Below are positions 15,036 through 17,499 of a stretch of 17,499 nt of DNA, in pieces (the first letter of the stretch is position 1; every line of letters begins with the position of its first letter). The stretch is from JAAYEL01 sp964344625 (GTDB taxonomy: Bacteria > Bacillota > Clostridia > Tissierellales > Peptoniphilaceae), in contig CAYFNZ010000025.1 in the NCBI GenBank assembly GCA_964344625.1, positions 1-17,499 on the forward strand. Direction: 5' to 3'. Both the position numbers and the translations under genes were made by a program. The notes beneath the pieces are model-generated. The model ran no database searches, was not told the origin of the DNA, and saw nothing but the letters and a program-made list of their open reading frames with translations.

Positions 15036-15878
15036 GTGAAAACTTATTTATATGGAGTTAACAACTATTCAGGAGTTGCTATAGCCGGCTTAAAGGATAG
15101 TGTGTATGATATTAAAACCTTGTATAAGGATGATTTAGAAATTATTGAAGAAGATTTAGATATTAAAGAAACATCTTCTAAATTGCTTAATTTAGAAAGA
15201 GTTGAATACTTCAACACTAAGACTTTTGAGTTTGCAAATAGCCTTGTAAAAAGAAATACGATACCTGTTTGCTTTGCAGGCGACCACTCAATCGCAATAG
15301 GTACTATAAGCGCTAGCTCAAACAATTATGACAATCTAGGCATAATTTGGGTCGATGCCCATGCAGATATTAATGATGAAAATACTAGTCCAACTGGCAA
15401 TATCCACGGTATGCCACTTTCCTTCCTACTAGGTTATGGAAACAAGAGGCTTTCAGAAATTGGAGGATTTTCTCCAAAAATCAAACCTGAAAATATTGTT
15501 TTTCTTGGACTAAGGTTAGTAGATCCTGGCGAAAAAGAAATCATTTCCAAGTTAAATATAAAGGCTTACTACTATGACGAAATTGAAGAAATTGGTCTTG
15601 GAAAAGTTCTTGAAGAAACGATAAAAAAGTTTTCAAATGTTGAGAATATTCATCTTTCTTTTGACTTTGATTCAATGAATCCTAATATCTTTAGCGCAGT
15701 TTCAACACCTGTAAAGGGTGGCTTTAATAAAGAGGACGTACTTGAAATTTTTAATAAAGTTTCCAAAACAAAAAAAATTAAAGCTATCGACCTTGTTGAA
15801 TACAATAAAACCAAGGATATGGAAACAAACTCCTTGCATTTTGCCATAGAGCTTTTAGACTTTATAAAGGAAATATAA
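15036..15878 (+). CDS. Arginase-family ureohydrolase (RocF-like)
   Basis: A 280-residue cytoplasmic di-manganese hydrolase; the closest recognisable type is arginase, which converts arginine to ornithine and urea. All six metal ligands are present: H84 in AGDHSIAIGT, D107, H109 and D111 in WVDAHADIN, and D210 and D212 in SFDFDSMN. TSPTGNIHGMPL (117-128) is a strong arginase-type marker with the catalytic H124, and E255 in VEYN matches the guanidinium-binding Glu. The loop after the second metal pair is unusual: SMNPNIFSAVSTPV in place of the common xLDPxxxPGxGTPV, so agmatinase, formiminoglutamase or a related substrate remains possible. The start is GTG, with AGGAGA at 15021-15026 nine bases upstream; no better ATG is in frame. 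It is monocistronic and convergent with the carbonic-anhydrase-like gene. Confidence 0.87.
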   Translation: MKTYLYGVNNYSGVAIAGLKDSVYDIKTLYKDDLEIIEEDLDIKETSSKLLNLERVEYFNTKTFEFANSLVKRNTIPVCFAGDHSIAIGTISASSNNYDNLGIIWVDAHADINDENTSPTGNIHGMPLSFLLGYGNKRLSEIGGFSPKIKPENIVFLGLRLVDPGEKEIISKLNIKAYYYDEIEEIGLGKVLEETIKKFSNVENIHLSFDFDSMNPNIFSAVSTPVKGGFNKEDVLEIFNKVSKTKKIKAIDLVEYNKTKDMETNSLHFAIELLDFIKEI

Positions 15879-15909
15879 GTCACATTTGCAAGACATATCA
15901 TTAAAATAC

Positions 15910-15962
15910 AAAAGGTAGGGTCACAGAATGAATATTGGTCATTCTGCTACCCTACCTTTTTA
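15910..15962. terminator. Long bidirectional terminator between convergent genes
   Basis: AAAGGTAGGGT pairs with ACCCTACCTTT, then after a 2x2 internal loop CAGAATGA pairs with TCATTCTG around a 7-nt loop, giving about 19 bp. An A-run leads and a T-run follows, so it serves both the arginase-family gene and the carbonic-anhydrase-like gene, whose stop codon lies in the T-run. Confidence 0.9.
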
Positions 15963-16481
15963 ATCTAATATTTCAGTTTTATTCTTAAATGTTTCTATTT
16001 TCCCAACATAATTAAGGGCATTTTCCCTATTTGTTTCTATCTCCTCTTGACTAACTTGCCTTACAACTTTTGCAGGGCTTCCAAATGCTATAGAATTTGC
16101 TGGAATTTCCTTGTTCTCAGTAACTAAACTTCCGGCACCTATAACACAATTATCGCCGATTTTAGCCCCATTTAATACGATGGCTCCCATACCAATAACT
16201 ACATTATCTCCTATTGTACACCCATGAAGAATCGCAGTATGTCCGATAGTAGATCCATTTCCAATATAGGCTGGGTGGTTTTTTTCAACGTGAATTACAG
16301 CATTATCCTGGATGCTTGTTCCCTCTCCAATCGTAATTTTACTAACGTCTCCTCTGATAGTCGCCGAATACCAAATGGATGAGTCTTTACCAACTTCTAC
16401 ATCCCCAACAAGTGCTGCATTTGGTGCAACCCAGGCTTTTCCAGATACCTTTGGCTCTAAATTTCCTAATTTAATTATCAT
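15960..16481 (-). CDS. Gamma-carbonic-anhydrase-like hexapeptide-repeat protein
   Basis: A 173-residue left-handed beta-helix protein of the gamma-carbonic-anhydrase/YrdA group, which usually forms cytoplasmic trimers with a metal between subunits. Hexapeptide repeats run from about 18 to 135 (for example VGDVEVGKDSSI, IGDNVVIGMGAI, IGDNCVIGAGSL). The three metal-binding histidines are at H64 (VIHVEKNHP), H81 and H86 (IGHTAILHGC), and R43, D45 and Q58 match the active-site residues of the Cam family. A C-terminal helix follows. The acidic loop carrying the proton-shuttle Glu of true Cam is not evident, so carbonic anhydrase activity is uncertain. The ATG has AAGGAGA upstream, overlapping the barstar stop, and the gap is 9 bp, so it should be cotranscribed with barnase and barstar. 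Confidence 0.9.
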   Translation of the reverse strand: MIIKLGNLEPKVSGKAWVAPNAALVGDVEVGKDSSIWYSATIRGDVSKITIGEGTSIQDNAVIHVEKNHPAYIGNGSTIGHTAILHGCTIGDNVVIGMGAIVLNGAKIGDNCVIGAGSLVTENKEIPANSIAFGSPAKVVRQVSQEEIETNRENALNYVGKIETFKNKTEILD

Positions 16482-16490
16482 AATATCTCC

Positions 16491-16757
16491 TTAATACAAA
16501 CCAATTTTATACTTATCGCTTTCTTGCTTTATTTCGTCGAATAAATTCAATATTTGCTCCCCATAGTCATCTAAATTCAAAATCAAATACTTTGAATTAA
16601 TAAGGCTTATCTTAAATTCTTTTTCCTGGGTTAGCTCATCCCAAAGGGCATCAAGGTTTTCTCCATAGTATTCATCAAAGTCCATCAACCTGGCAATTTC
16701 CTTGTGAAATGCTTCCTTTGAATAAATTTTTTTACAATCAATTTTAATCTTTTTCAT
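16491..16757 (-). CDS. Barstar-family ribonuclease inhibitor
   Basis: An 88-residue cytoplasmic inhibitor that would bind the barnase-like enzyme encoded just upstream. DEYYGENLDALWDELT (about 28-43) aligns with barstar residues 28-42, keeping the contact residues Tyr29, Asn33, Asp35, Trp38 and Asp39 of the Bacillus protein. FDEIKQE near the C-terminus keeps the acidic residue equivalent to Glu76. There is no signal peptide, as expected for an inhibitor that protects the cytoplasm. A longer frame opens at 16820, but that part overlaps the barnase coding sequence; MKKIKIDC at 16757 matches the family's N-terminus. The ATG overlaps the barnase 3' end by 14 bp. A weak AAGGAAGTGG lies upstream inside barnase, so translation is probably coupled to barnase. 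Confidence 0.92.
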   Translation of the reverse strand: MKKIKIDCKKIYSKEAFHKEIARLMDFDEYYGENLDALWDELTQEKEFKISLINSKYLILNLDDYGEQILNLFDEIKQESDKYKIGLY

Positions 16758-17241
16758 CTGTAAATACCACTTCCTTAAATGTCTTGTAATGGTCACTTGT
16801 ATAATACATCTGGCCATCATTAGAATAAATTAGCCTTTTAGCATTCCTACGACCACCATCATAATCTATATCTGCTTCGAAATAGGTCCTATTTTTCTTT
16901 TTGGGAAGTAGCCCCTCCCTATTTCCAAACCTATCGCCGCCTATGACCATTTTATCTGTCACATCCCATAGATTACCTTTTTTTGCATCCCAGCCCATGG
17001 ACAAGGCTTCTTTTTTAGTAATATAGTTTTCTGGGAGATGTCCATATATATCAAGATATGAAGCCACCTCTTGAAGGGAATAATAAGCCTTGGCCTCATC
17101 GACCTTTAGTTTTTCAAAGTAAATATGATTTTCATCTACTCTTTGAGGACTAACTTCTGGTATCTTGGTACTTGAACATGAACTTAATAAAAAGACAAAT
17201 GCCATAAGAAACACGACCAGTTTATTAGTAATTCTTTTCAT
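16744..17241 (-). CDS. Barnase-family ribonuclease with lipoprotein signal peptide
   Basis: A 165-residue guanyl-preferring ribonuclease of the barnase (N1/T1) family. Residues 1-22 form a type II signal: basic MKRITNK, a hydrophobic core, and the lipobox L19-S20-S21-C22, so the mature protein should be lipidated and tethered outside the membrane. A linker of about 30 residues leads to the barnase domain (about 54-158). Catalytic residues known from barnase are all present: Lys27 as K76 (YITKKEA), Arg59 as R108 (GNREG), Glu73 as E122 (FEADI), Arg83 and Arg87 as R132 and R136 (RRNAKR), and His102 as H151 (SDHYKTF). Bacillus barnase is secreted free, so the lipobox is the unusual point. GAGGTGG precedes the ATG at 17241. 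It is the first gene of the barnase-barstar-carbonic anhydrase unit; no convincing promoter was found upstream. Confidence 0.93.
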   Translation of the reverse strand: MKRITNKLVVFLMAFVFLLSSCSSTKIPEVSPQRVDENHIYFEKLKVDEAKAYYSLQEVASYLDIYGHLPENYITKKEALSMGWDAKKGNLWDVTDKMVIGGDRFGNREGLLPKKKNRTYFEADIDYDGGRRNAKRLIYSNDGQMYYTSDHYKTFKEVVFTDEKD

Positions 17242-17343
17242 TTTGCCACCTCAATCTTATAATATTTTTCTCATATTTAATTGTACCCAATTACTTACAA
17301 AGTAAAAATTAGACCTAGCCACCTCCTGAAAACAAGCGAAAAG

Positions 17344-17372
17344 TTGCAGACCAATTTCAAAGATGATATAAT
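17344..17372 (+). promoter_or_regulatory. Promoter of ssrA (tmRNA)
   Basis: TTGCAG at 17344-17349 and TATAAT at 17367-17372 have a 17-bp spacer, and TGA directly before TATAAT adds an extended -10. Initiation about 8-10 bp downstream agrees with the mature 5' end at 17383. The rest of the interval 17242-17343 shows only two short inverted repeats (AATTG-n4-CAATT and TTACT-n5-AGTAA). Confidence 0.8.
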
Positions 17373-17382
17373 AATATTTCCT

Positions 17383-17499
17383 GGGGATGACTTGGTTTCG
17401 ACAGGGATTTGGAAAAAAGATAAGCGAGTCGTTGGGCAGACAACGTTAAAAAGGCACTTAAATTAAACGCAGAAGACAATTTTGCATTAGCTGCCTAGT
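17383..17499 (+). ncRNA. ssrA: tmRNA (5' part, cut by window edge)
   Basis: Rescues stalled ribosomes by acting as tRNA-Ala and then as mRNA for a degradation tag. The 5' end GGGGATGACTTGGTTTCGAC is the strongly conserved tmRNA start that forms the acceptor stem and tRNA-like domain. CGTTG and CAACG further in (17430-17445) form the first pseudoknot region. The tag reading frame is at 17469-17498: GCA GAA GAC AAT TTT GCA, then TTA GCT GCC TAG, giving AEDNFALAA, with the LAA end recognised by ClpXP-type proteases. Resume codon GCA is chosen by comparison with other clostridial tags; AAC one codon earlier is less likely. Pseudoknots 2-4 and the 3' acceptor with CCA lie beyond the window. Confidence 0.95.

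Noticed and set aside
16758..16820. Barstar frame extended upstream to 16820
   Set aside because: These codons are an alternative frame of the barnase 3' end; barstar homology starts at 16757.
17242..17343. Promoter for barnase or an operator in the two short inverted repeats
   Set aside because: No hexamer pair with acceptable spacing, and five-base repeats are expected by chance in AT-rich DNA.
17281..17466. Plus-strand open frame of 61 codons
   Set aside because: It runs through the ssrA promoter and the tmRNA 5' domain, has no ribosome binding site and no recognisable protein character.
1..17499. CRISPR array, insertion sequence, prophage or restriction-modification genes
   Set aside because: No regularly spaced direct repeats, no transposase, integrase, methylase or phage structural proteins were seen on either strand.

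Overview
The window looks like chromosomal DNA from a low-GC, anaerobic Gram-positive bacterium. The AT-rich codon use, strong AGGAGG-type ribosome binding sites, TGnTATAAT extended -10 promoters, AddAB (not RecBCD) recombination nuclease, lipoprotein signal and a tmRNA tag reading AEDNFALAA all fit Clostridia/Tissierellia, most likely a Peptoniphilaceae relative such as Anaerococcus. The family is known in outline only from protein character; no database search was possible.

Layout. (1) 1-1996, minus strand: a sugar-nucleotide-type nucleotidyltransferase followed 19 bp later by a glutamate dehydrogenase that runs off the left edge. (2) 2158-3608, plus strand: a HAD-superfamily hydrolase with its own terminator, then a Crp/Fnr regulator with its own promoter and a perfect inverted repeat in its leader. 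(3) 3625-12382, minus strand: a tight four-gene unit, ROK sugar kinase, addB, addA, class I glutamine amidotransferase/peptidase C26, with junctions of 9 bp, an 8 bp overlap and 9 bp. (4) 12492-13169, plus strand: a complete preQ1 module, promoter, preQ1-I riboswitch, attenuator hairpin, queT transporter gene and terminator. (5) 13176-13352: a decayed C-terminal scrap of a fumarate-reductase-like flavoprotein. (6) 13393-14898, minus strand: a divergent MurE-type Mur ligase. (7) 15036-15878, plus strand: an arginase-family enzyme, sharing a long bidirectional terminator with (8) a minus-strand operon, barnase-type ribonuclease carrying a lipoprotein signal, barstar, and gamma-carbonic-anhydrase-like protein. 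(9) 17344 to the right edge, plus strand: promoter and 5' part of ssrA (tmRNA), divergent from the barnase gene.

Most genes are housekeeping: end-processing of double-strand breaks (AddAB), wall synthesis (MurE), nitrogen metabolism (glutamate dehydrogenase, arginase, gamma-glutamyl hydrolase), queuosine precursor salvage and ribosome rescue. The features that depart from the ordinary are the lipid-anchored barnase with intact catalytic and barstar contact residues next to ssrA, an AddB that has lost its Walker A motif, a MurE with several altered signature motifs, the interlocking hairpins in the preQ1 leader, and the flavoprotein remnant. I found no CRISPR array, insertion sequence, prophage or clearly new multi-gene system.
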